From Chloroflexi bacterium RIFCSPLOWO2_02_FULL_71_16 (GTDB taxonomy: Bacteria > Chloroflexota > Limnocylindria > P2-11E): a stretch of 5,917 nucleotides of DNA. This document shows positions 1-4,893 of the stretch, piece by piece. Location of the stretch: positions 20,496 through 26,412 of the forward strand of contig MGON01000067.1 in assembly GCA_001795345.1 (NCBI GenBank), read 5' to 3'. Both the position numbers and the translations under genes were made by a program. The stretch's first letter is position 1. The number at the start of each line of letters is the position of its first letter. Below the pieces are notes generated by a model that had not been told where the DNA came from, made no database searches, and worked only from the letters and a program-made list of their open reading frames with translations.

Positions 1-1568
1 AGCCAGATCCCGGAGAGCGAGATGTCGAGGGTCGGATCCTTCACGATCGTCCCGTCCGGCAGGACCGACACGGTGCGCACGAACCGGCCGCGGTCCTCGT
101 CCCAGAGGTGCTCCAGGGCGGCGGCGCGGATCTCGTCCGCGGCGACGCGGTACCGCGACGTGAGCTCGTGCTGGCCGAAGGCCTCGGCGAAGCGCGCCGC
201 GGCGGTGAGGCCGGCCCACACCGCGGCCGTCGTGAACGCGTGGATGCCGCGGCGCTCCTCCCACAGGTCGAAGCTCGCCGCGGGCAGACCGGTGTGCGGC
301 TCGCGGAACGTGGTCATGAAGTCCGCTGCCGTCCGCACGAGCTTGCGGTAGAGGGGCCGCACGAACTCGAGGTCGCGTAGGCGCTCGTAATGGAGCCAGA
401 GGCCCCAGACGGGCAGCGCCGTCTCGTCCTCCTGGATCGGCAGCTCGAGGCGGCCCTCCGGCGTCGACCACGCGTGCCACGACGACCCCGCGGAGCCGTC
501 GGGGTTGTACTTGTGGAGCAGGTAGCCCTCCCGCGTGATGAGCTCCCCGCACATCGCGTAGAAGCGGCGCGGCAGCTCGACGTACCCGGCGAGGTCCATG
601 GCCGCCGCGACGAGGGCGCCGTCGCGGGGCCACATATACGAGTACGTGTCGCGGTTGAACCGGAGCACGTCCGAGTCGTTCCCGGCGACGATCGCGCCGC
701 GCTCGTCGACCTGCGTCCGGATGATCAGGCACGACCGCTTGTACAGGTGGCACAGCTCGTCCGGCAGCACGCGCGAGATCTGCGACTCGTCCTTGTTCGC
801 CCAGAGGCGCCAGTAGTCGTCGGTGCGCTTGATGAACGAGACCGGCCCGCGGGTCCGGACGAGCTGGTCGAGGTCACGGACCTCCTCGTACGACTGGCCC
901 GCGGCGAGCCAGAAGGTGACCGTTCCGCTCCCGTGACCGGGGACGCGGACGTCGATCTGGCCGATGGTGTCGATGCCGCCCTGCGCGACAGGGTTCCGCG
1001 AGAGCGCGCCGTCCTCCGCGTCGACCCACGCGCCGACATGCCCGCCGTCCTCCTTGCGCCCGATGGCGAAGGAGGCCAGCCCGGCCTGACCGTCACTTCC
1101 CATGCCGGAGAGTAGGAACCAGCGCCGCGCCTTGTAGTGGAGGAGCGCGCGCGAGCGCGGGTCGTAGTAGGCGGAGTCGCCGACGCTGTTCCCGTAGAGA
1201 TGCGCGTCGAAGTGCTGGAAGAGGCGGACCTCGCGGTCCCGCCCGGTCGTGTCCTCGACGGTGACCTCCTTCAGATAGAGGTTCCGGTCGAAGTCGACGA
1301 CGTCGCGGCAGTGGAGGCGCAGTCCGAGCGCCGCGTTCGAGCAGTGCACGTCGCCGACGAGCGTCTCGTGGGCGTAGCGGATCTTCCGCTCCCAGTCCCC
1401 ATCCGAGATCCAGCGGAACGTGCCGTCGGCCCACACGCCGAAGCGGCAGGGGTGGCCCTCGGTGTGGTCCTCCATCCCGACGTACGGGAAATACACATCC
1501 CTCAGCTGATAGAGGCGGTCGAACGTGACGAGGAGGTTCCCGTTCCCGAGCGGCAGATCACGCGGCAC
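1..1568 (-). CDS. Glycoside hydrolase family 15 (glucoamylase-like) protein, C-terminus off the window
   Basis: I translated this by hand: the frame is open from a GTG at 1568 to the left edge (522 codons), with an in-frame TGA at 1577-1575, so GTG is the first usable start. The product begins PRDLPLGNGN (residues 2-11), the typical opening of bacterial GH15 proteins. The N-terminal part, to about residue 280, looks like the beta-sandwich domain. The (alpha/alpha)6 catalytic domain then follows with the WPRDGA motif (313-318), HKYNPDG (352-358), SWHAW (363-367), the acidic QEDET (379-383) and DLWEER (434-439). The WEE glutamates at 437-438 are where the family's general acid lies. The catalytic base near the C-terminus is beyond the window; relatives are about 600-680 residues. 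The family releases glucose from the ends of malto- or isomalto-oligosaccharides, and some members split trehalose; the substrate cannot be decided here. No signal peptide is seen, so it is probably cytoplasmic. It is likely transcribed from its own promoter. Confidence 0.93.
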   Translation of the reverse strand, partial: MPRDLPLGNGNLLVTFDRLYQLRDVYFPYVGMEDHTEGHPCRFGVWADGTFRWISDGDWERKIRYAHETLVGDVHCSNAALGLRLHCRDVVDFDRNLYLKEVTVEDTTGRDREVRLFQHFDAHLYGNSVGDSAYYDPRSRALLHYKARRWFLLSGMGSDGQAGLASFAIGRKEDGGHVGAWVDAEDGALSRNPVAQGGIDTIGQIDVRVPGHGSGTVTFWLAAGQSYEEVRDLDQLVRTRGPVSFIKRTDDYWRLWANKDESQISRVLPDELCHLYKRSCLIIRTQVDERGAIVAGNDSDVLRFNRDTYSYMWPRDGALVAAAMDLAGYVELPRRFYAMCGELITREGYLLHKYNPDGSAGSSWHAWSTPEGRLELPIQEDETALPVWGLWLHYERLRDLEFVRPLYRKLVRTAADFMTTFREPHTGLPAASFDLWEERRGIHAFTTAAVWAGLTAAARFAEAFGQHELTSRYRVAADEIRAAALEHLWDEDRGRFVRTVSVLPDGTIVKDPTLDISLSGIW

Positions 1569-1576
1569 GACGCGTC

Positions 1577-1582
1577 ATTGTG
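1577..1582 (-). promoter_or_regulatory. Candidate -10 box of the GH15 gene
   Basis: The minus strand reads CACAAT here, 8 nt before the GTG start at 1568, and there is no Shine-Dalgarno sequence. That spacing would put the transcript start at or next to the start codon. The same hexamer lies 9 nt before the GGDEF gene at 4118. No convincing -35 hexamer is visible. The 8 nt between box and start form the palindrome GACGCGTC. Confidence 0.4.
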
Positions 1583-1591
1583 CGCGGTGTA

Positions 1592-1610
1592 CCTAGCACG
1601 ATGGTCCTAG
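1592..1610 (-). repeat. Pair of CTAGG direct repeats upstream of the GH15 promoter
   Basis: On the minus strand CTAGG occurs at 1610-1606 and again at 1596-1592, a period of 14 bp. The pair covers the region where a -35 element of the GH15 promoter would sit. It could be an operator half-site pair. The repeats are short and chance is a real possibility. Confidence 0.2.
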
Positions 1611-1613
1611 TGC

Positions 1614-1661
1614 CGGCGCACCGCGGTACCCGACGCGAGCCGCGTCATCCACGGTGCGCCG
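1614..1661 (-). terminator. Nested hairpin after the aldolase gene, probable terminator or RNA control element
   Basis: The arms 1614-1626 and 1649-1661 form a 13-bp stem. Inside it, 1632-1637 and 1641-1646 (GACGCG/CGCGTC) form a perfect 6-bp stem with a 3-nt loop. The single non-Watson-Crick position (1624 with 1651) is a G-U wobble in minus-strand RNA but a C-A mismatch in plus-strand RNA, so the element folds best in the leftward transcript. It begins 12 nt after the aldolase stop. No U-tract follows, so it is not a textbook intrinsic terminator. In a GC-rich genome it may still end or slow transcription, or protect the 3' end of the aldolase mRNA. Confidence 0.5.
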
Positions 1662-1673
1662 CGCTTGTCCGGA

Positions 1674-2348
1674 CTACCTCTTCCTTGTCGTCTCCAGGAA
1701 CCGCTTCGCAGTGGCGATGGCTTCTTCGCGCTTGCCGGCCTCGACCAGGTCAGGTCGCACCAGCGGGGCTCCGATCCCGTAGCCGGCCGCGCCGGCCTGC
1801 TCGTACGCGGGGATCTCGTCGAGCTCGATGTTGCCGGTCGGCACGAGCGGCAGGTGCGCGATGGCGCGCCGGACGTTCGCGAGGTAGCTCGGCCCGCCGA
1901 GGCTCTGGATGGGGAAGATCTTGATGGCGTCGGCGCCCAGCTCGGCGGCCTGGACGATCTCGGTCGGGGTCATGGTGCCGGGCATCGACATCGCGTCGCG
2001 CGAGCGCGCGGCCTCGATCATCTCGGGCACGAGGATCGGGCTGACCAGGAACCGCGCGCCCGCGAGGAGCGAGTCCTCGGCCTGGCGCCGGTTCAGCACG
2101 GTGCCGGCACCGATCACCGCGCCCTGCGCCGCCATGTCCTCGTCGCTGGAGAGGCGCTCGATCAGCTCGAACGCGTCGGGCACGGTGAGCGTGATCTCGA
2201 TGAGCCGGACGCCGGCCTCCGCGAGGATCCTCGCGGCCAGGGCGGCGATGTCCGCACTGCCCACCCGGATGACGGCGACCATGCGGTCCTCGCCGAATAC
2301 GCGTATGAGCTCTCGCCGCGTGGCGCGGGGCCGCTGCAGCGTCGCCAC
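1674..2348 (-). CDS. KDPG/KHG-type class I aldolase
   Basis: A 224-residue protein, the normal size for the 2-keto-3-deoxy-6-phosphogluconate / 4-hydroxy-2-oxoglutarate aldolase family (TIM barrel, trimeric, cytoplasmic). Motifs in order: AVIR (25-28), EITLTVP (51-57) with the catalytic acid/base Glu51, GAGTVL (80-85), SPILVPEM (103-110), PGTMTPTE (123-130) and IKIFPIQ (142-148) with Lys143 as the expected Schiff-base lysine. The family splits 2-keto-3-deoxy sugar acids or their phosphates into pyruvate plus an aldehyde. The arginine in the E. coli Eda motif (EVTLR) is threonine here, as in many distant homologues, so KDPG itself is not proven as substrate and I give no symbol. GTG at 2348 is the only good start; the preceding 19-bp gap holds a possible -10 box. 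It lies downstream of the cyclase-family gene in the same direction. No Entner-Doudoroff dehydratase gene is in the window. Confidence 0.92.
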   Translation of the reverse strand: MATLQRPRATRRELIRVFGEDRMVAVIRVGSADIAALAARILAEAGVRLIEITLTVPDAFELIERLSSDEDMAAQGAVIGAGTVLNRRQAEDSLLAGARFLVSPILVPEMIEAARSRDAMSMPGTMTPTEIVQAAELGADAIKIFPIQSLGGPSYLANVRRAIAHLPLVPTGNIELDEIPAYEQAGAAGYGIGAPLVRPDLVEAGKREEAIATAKRFLETTRKR

Positions 2349-2354
2349 GGACCG

Positions 2355-2360
2355 ATGGTA
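2355..2360 (-). promoter_or_regulatory. Candidate -10 box of the aldolase gene
   Basis: The minus strand reads TACCAT, a TAnnnT match, ending 6 nt before the GTG at 2348. It lies in the 19-bp gap after the cyclase-family stop codon, and no Shine-Dalgarno is present. The gene may therefore have its own leaderless transcript as well as read-through from upstream. Confidence 0.35.
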
Positions 2361-2367
2361 TCCGCGG

Positions 2368-3009
2368 CTACCGCTGTCGGAGGAGCACGCGCGCGGGAGA
2401 GCCGGTGCCGCCCGCGATCTTCAGCGGACCGCAGAAGAGCTCGTAGTCGCCGGGGGCCACGTCGTGGAGGTCGAGACCCTCGACGATGACCACACCGGCG
2501 CGAAGCAGGGCGACGTGCACCGGATGCCCCAGCTTCCCCGAGCCGAAGGGCTCGACCGAGAGGTAGTCGACGCCGACGAGCTTCACTCCCGCCCGGACGA
2601 GCCAGTGGGCCGCGGTCTCATCGAGCGCGATGAACTCCTTGTCGAACGGCGCCGTCGGGTCACGCCAGCGCTCGCTGTTGCGGGTCTTGAACAGGACCCG
2701 CTCGGTGCCCATCCCGATGCCCGCGCCGTCGAGCCAGTGGCCGGAGATGTGGTCGTCGTCGCCGTAGCCCACTACCCGGCACCGGCCGACGAGCGGCTCG
2801 AGCGGGAGCTGGTCGATCGTCGCGCCGCCCTCGAGGAAGTGCACCGGAGGATCGACGTGCGTTCCGGTGTGGTCGCCGAAGGTCACGACGGAGACGTTCG
2901 AGCTGTCACCCCTCGCCATGCGCTTCAGCGGCTCGACGCGCGGTCCGTCCTCGCCGGGCCACGTCGGCATGCCGGGCCGGAGCGTGAGGGTGACGTCGTG
3001 CACGCGCAT
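2368..3009 (-). CDS. Cyclase-family metal-dependent hydrolase (kynurenine formamidase/isatin hydrolase-like)
   Basis: The 213-residue protein starts MRVHDVTLTLRPGMPTWPG, typical of the cyclase family (PF04199), which begins with a D-[LV]-[ST] strand and a P-G-M-P-x-WPG turn. The metal signature HTGTHVDPPVHF (47-58) is intact, with His47, His51, Asp53 and His57 as expected metal ligands. Later family blocks are LVGVDYLSVE (144-153), GHPVHVALL (161-169), EGLDL (177-181) and CGPLKIAGGTGSPAR (193-207). Members are Mn- or Zn-dependent amidohydrolases opening N-formylkynurenine, isatin or other cyclic amides and lactones. No tryptophan-degradation gene is nearby, so the substrate is unknown. An alternative ATG at 3027 would add six residues (MLGATS); I prefer 3009 because the family normally starts there, but 3027 has better spacing to a -10-like box. 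The frame continues upstream to 3114, but that would run into pyrE. It diverges from pyrE. Confidence 0.9.
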   Translation of the reverse strand: MRVHDVTLTLRPGMPTWPGEDGPRVEPLKRMARGDSSNVSVVTFGDHTGTHVDPPVHFLEGGATIDQLPLEPLVGRCRVVGYGDDDHISGHWLDGAGIGMGTERVLFKTRNSERWRDPTAPFDKEFIALDETAAHWLVRAGVKLVGVDYLSVEPFGSGKLGHPVHVALLRAGVVIVEGLDLHDVAPGDYELFCGPLKIAGGTGSPARVLLRQR

Positions 3010-3022
3010 GGAGGTCGCGCCG

Positions 3023-3028
3023 AGCATA
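3023..3028 (-). promoter_or_regulatory. Candidate -10 box of the cyclase-family gene
   Basis: The minus strand reads TATGCT (four of six consensus positions), 13 nt before the ATG at 3009, giving a leader of only a few nucleotides. A second possibility is CAGTAT at 3041-3036, 8 nt before the alternative ATG at 3027. That box almost coincides with the pyrE -10 on the other strand. Confidence 0.35.
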
Positions 3029-3039
3029 CGTCGGCATAC
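3024..3039. repeat. GCATAC direct repeat in the divergent intergenic region
   Basis: GCATAC occurs at 3024-3029 and 3034-3039, a period of exactly 10 bp, so both copies face the same side of the DNA helix. The pair lies between the divergent cyclase-family and pyrE genes and overlaps both candidate -10 boxes. It is either a repressor site or a by-product of two similar -10 elements. Confidence 0.4.
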
Positions 3040-3040
3040 T
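3035..3040 (+). promoter_or_regulatory. Candidate -10 box of pyrE
   Basis: CATACT (differs from TATAAT at two positions) ends 8 nt before the pyrE ATG at 3049, with no Shine-Dalgarno between. The transcript would start at or within a base or two of the start codon. Confidence 0.4.
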
Positions 3041-3048
3041 GGCCGCCG

Positions 3049-3693
3049 ATGGGCATCGCCGCCGGGGAGGTCGAGGAGCTGTTCCGGGACGCCGGCGCCC
3101 TCCAGGAAGGCCACTTCGAGCTGGCCTCAGGGCGCCACGCGCCGAGATACCTCGAGAAGTTCCAGGTGCTCCAGTGGCCGGCGCGGACGGAACGGCTCTG
3201 CGCCGCGATCGTCGAGCGCGCGCGCGGGCTCGACGTGCGGACGATGGCCGGCCCGACGACGGGCGGGATCATCCTCGCGCACGAGGTGGCTCGTCAGCTC
3301 GGGGTCCGCGCCGTATACGCCGAGAGGCGCGAGGACGGGCCGGGCCGCGTCCTGCGGCGAGGCTTCCGCCTGGAGCCCGGCGAGCGCGTACTCGTGGTGG
3401 ACGACATCATGTCGACGGGCGGCTCGGTGGAGGAGACCATCGCGGCCGTCCAGCAGGCTGGCGGAACGGTCGTAGGTGTCGCGGTCCTGGTGGACCGGTC
3501 CGGCGGCGCGAAGCTCGCCGGAGGCATCCCGCATTTCGCCCTGTGGGAGGTCGCGATGGAGAGCCACGAGCCGGCGTCGTGCCCGCAGTGCGCGGCCGGC
3601 GTCCCGCTGCGGAAGCCTGGCACGACACCTGCGCCAAGAGCCGCGACGCGAGGCACCGGCTCGGCCGGCGCCGGAAGGGAGCCAGACCGGTGA
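3049..3693 (+). CDS. pyrE: Orotate phosphoribosyltransferase, Thermus-type
   Basis: A 214-residue cytoplasmic enzyme that joins orotate to PRPP to give orotidine 5'-phosphate, the fifth step of de novo pyrimidine synthesis. The sequence shows FELASGRHA (23-31), AGPTTGG (66-72), the phosphoribosyl-binding loop VLVVDDIMSTGGS (114-126) with its acidic pair Asp118-Asp119, and a C-terminal CPQCAAGVPLRKPG (178-191). The last block, with Cys178 and Cys181, marks the Thermus family of PyrE rather than the enterobacterial type. ATG 3049 is chosen because it fits the usual N-terminus and follows a -10 box by 8 nt; the frame is open far upstream, but there it runs antisense to the cyclase-family gene. 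Residues 192-214 are a basic Ala/Gly/Pro-rich tail beyond the usual KPG end. Its stop overlaps the next gene's start by 4 bp. No other pyr gene is in the window. Confidence 0.95.
   Translation: MGIAAGEVEELFRDAGALQEGHFELASGRHAPRYLEKFQVLQWPARTERLCAAIVERARGLDVRTMAGPTTGGIILAHEVARQLGVRAVYAERREDGPGRVLRRGFRLEPGERVLVVDDIMSTGGSVEETIAAVQQAGGTVVGVAVLVDRSGGAKLAGGIPHFALWEVAMESHEPASCPQCAAGVPLRKPGTTPAPRAATRGTGSAGAGREPDR
3673..3681 (+). promoter_or_regulatory. Ribosome binding site of the DUF5808-like gene
   Basis: GGAAGGGAG lies 8 nt before the GTG at 3690, inside the pyrE tail codons. It is the only convincing Shine-Dalgarno at any start in the window, and it serves the gene that overlaps its upstream neighbour. 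It decides the GTG start. Confidence 0.65.
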
Positions 3694-4082
3694 GAGACCT
3701 GTTCGGCACGATCCGCACCCTCGCGTGGGTCGCGTTCATCGCCGCGCTCTACCAGGAGCTGCGGAAGCCGCCCGCGGAGCGCACCTGGCACGGCCGCGTC
3801 GCGGGCGTGATCCCCTATGACTTCCGGGTCCCGAGCTTCGAGCGGCTGCGCTCGGCGTACTGGGCGCCCGAGAGCGAGACCGTCTTCACGGATCGCGTAT
3901 TCGGCGTCGGGTGGGCGGTGAACATCCCGGTCGCCGCGCGGAAGGTGAGCGAGGCGATCCGCCAGTACTCGGAAGCGAGCCGCCCGATGCGCGAGGAGAT
4001 CGCGCGCCGCATGCCGCAGCCGAGCCGGGCCGGGCAAGCGACCGGCACCGGGAACGGTCACGGAGGCGCGCGCCCCGACTAG
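3690..4082 (+). CDS. Small membrane-anchored DUF5808-like protein
   Basis: A 130-residue protein of unknown function. One hydrophobic segment at about residues 5-21 (FGTIRTLAWVAFIAALY) should anchor it in the membrane. It is followed by a soluble part with ERTWHGRVAGVIPYDFRVP (30-48), a W-x-P-E stretch (58-61) and FGVGWAVN (71-78). From memory, the last motif and its setting resemble the short DUF5808 domain (consensus about FGxGWTxNF), whose role is not known to me. The C-terminal 25 residues are Gly/Pro-rich and probably disordered. The GTG start overlaps the pyrE stop as GTGA and has a strong Shine-Dalgarno, so the gene is translated from the pyrE mRNA and probably by coupling. Nothing in its sequence ties it to pyrimidine synthesis. 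The reading frame is open upstream, but there it is a shadow of pyrE. Confidence 0.8.
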   Translation: MRDLFGTIRTLAWVAFIAALYQELRKPPAERTWHGRVAGVIPYDFRVPSFERLRSAYWAPESETVFTDRVFGVGWAVNIPVAARKVSEAIRQYSEASRPMREEIARRMPQPSRAGQATGTGNGHGGARPD

Positions 4083-4119
4083 CGCACGACCCCCCGACCG
4101 GCCACAATGCCGCGCTAGT
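4078..4119. repeat. 8-bp inverted repeat spanning a stop codon and the next start codon
   Basis: ACTAGCGC at 4078-4085 and its exact reverse complement GCGCTAGT at 4112-4119 are separated by 26 nt. The left arm contains the TAG stop of the DUF5808-like gene. The right arm covers the first two bases of the GTG start of the GGDEF gene. A candidate -10 box lies between the arms. It may be an operator or an RNA hairpin in read-through mRNA. Confidence 0.4.
4103..4108 (+). promoter_or_regulatory. Candidate -10 box of the GGDEF gene
   Basis: CACAAT ends 9 nt before the GTG at 4118, with no Shine-Dalgarno. The same hexamer stands 8 nt before the GH15 start. No clear -35 is seen in this GC-rich gap. 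Confidence 0.4.
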
Positions 4120-4849
4120 GGGACCGAGCCCGTCCTTCGCCTGGCGGCTGCAGGACTTCCTCGCTCATCCCATCCGTCTCGGCATCATCGTCGCGCTCCT
4201 CGTCGGGATCCCGACCTCGATCCTGCTCGTCGACGAGCTGCGCGTGGGCGCTCTCGGGTCGACGGAGGGACGCATCGCGGTCCTCCTGCTGCTCCTCGCG
4301 ACCGGTGGAACGGTCGGCCTGATCTCCGGGCAGCTCCTGCAGGCGCTCCGCCGTCAGGCGTTCACGGACAGCCTGACGGGCCTCTACAACCGGCGCTTCA
4401 TGGATGCGCAGCTCGGTCTCCTCGACTCTCGGGCGGGTCGCTACGGGCGCAACTACTCCGTGCTCGTCTTCGACATCGATGGCCTGAAGCAAGTGAACGA
4501 CACGCACGGGCACGATGTCGGGGACATCGCGCTACGCCGGTTCGCGACGATCTTGACCGACGCGCTCCGTCGCTCCGACGTGGCCATCCGGACCGGCGGT
4601 GACGAGTTCGTCGCCGTCCTGCCCGAGACGCCGTGCGCCGACGCGCGGATCATCTTCGACCGCATCCGCGCCCGCGTGTTCGCGCTGCGCGAGACCGATC
4701 CGCGGCTCACGATCGGCGTGAGCGCGGGGGCCGTCGGCTGGCGCTCGGGACGCTCGCTCGAGAAGCTCGTGAAGGATGCGGACACGCTCCTGCTCAGCGC
4801 GAAGCGCGCGGGCAAGGACCGCCTGGAGACGGAGCCCGTCCCGGCTTAG
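4118..4849 (+). CDS. Membrane-bound GGDEF diguanylate cyclase
   Basis: A 243-residue protein with two hydrophobic segments (about 20-38 and 52-74), then a complete GGDEF domain (about 80-240). It should make the second messenger cyclic di-GMP from two GTP at the inner membrane face. Catalytic features are intact: DSLTGLYNRR (84-93), DIDGLKQVNDTHGHDVGD (119-136) and the signature GGDEF at 160-164. RxxD at 151-154 (Arg151, Asp154), five residues before it, is the inhibitory I-site, so product feedback inhibition is expected. There is no PAS, GAF, CHASE or receiver domain; the 13-residue loop between the TM segments is too short for a ligand-binding domain. The start is set at GTG 4118 by the -10 box and the first TM segment; the longer upstream frame overlaps the preceding gene in another frame. 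It lies 35 bp after that gene. Active cyclase is inferred from motifs. Confidence 0.92.
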   Translation: MGPSPSFAWRLQDFLAHPIRLGIIVALLVGIPTSILLVDELRVGALGSTEGRIAVLLLLLATGGTVGLISGQLLQALRRQAFTDSLTGLYNRRFMDAQLGLLDSRAGRYGRNYSVLVFDIDGLKQVNDTHGHDVGDIALRRFATILTDALRRSDVAIRTGGDEFVAVLPETPCADARIIFDRIRARVFALRETDPRLTIGVSAGAVGWRSGRSLEKLVKDADTLLLSAKRAGKDRLETEPVPA

Positions 4850-4878
4850 CCCCCGCGAGCAGGCGCGAACGCCGCGGC

Positions 4879-4884
4879 TATCCT
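4879..4884 (+). promoter_or_regulatory. Candidate -10 box of the D-2-hydroxyacid dehydrogenase gene
   Basis: TATCCT, a clean TAnnnT match, ends 9 nt before the GTG at 4894. There is no Shine-Dalgarno. It lies in the 44-bp gap after the GGDEF gene. Confidence 0.45.
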
Positions 4885-4893
4885 CGATCCGCC

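Noticed and set aside
390..1115. Plus-strand open frame of 241 codons
   Set aside because: It is antisense to the GH15 gene, whose translation carries clear family motifs. The product is an Arg/Val/Asp-rich sequence typical of GC-rich shadow frames.
1558..1578. Six-codon leader ORF (ATG at 1578) overlapping the GH15 start
   Set aside because: Its ATG overlaps the proposed -10 box, so it would lie upstream of the transcript start. A six-codon frame is easily due to chance.
1909..3048. Long upstream extension of the pyrE frame to 1909
   Set aside because: The extension is antisense to the aldolase and cyclase-family genes and has no recognisable domain. PyrE family length and the -10 box place the start at 3049.
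3010..3114. Extension of the cyclase-family gene upstream to 3114
   Set aside because: It would cover the divergent promoter region and the first codons of pyrE, and would add 35 residues that the family does not have. Only 3009 or 3027 is plausible.
3294..4061. Minus-strand open frame of 255 codons opposite pyrE and the DUF5808-like gene
   Set aside because: It has no domain and crosses two genes with good coding evidence.
4853..4877. Weak CCGCG/CGCGG inverted repeat after the GGDEF stop, considered as a terminator
   Set aside because: Only a 5-bp stem with a 15-nt loop and no U-tract; expected by chance at this GC content.
4633..4893. Extension of the dehydrogenase frame upstream to 4633
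   Set aside because: It overlaps the GGDEF gene in another frame and encodes Arg-rich sequence before the true first beta strand.
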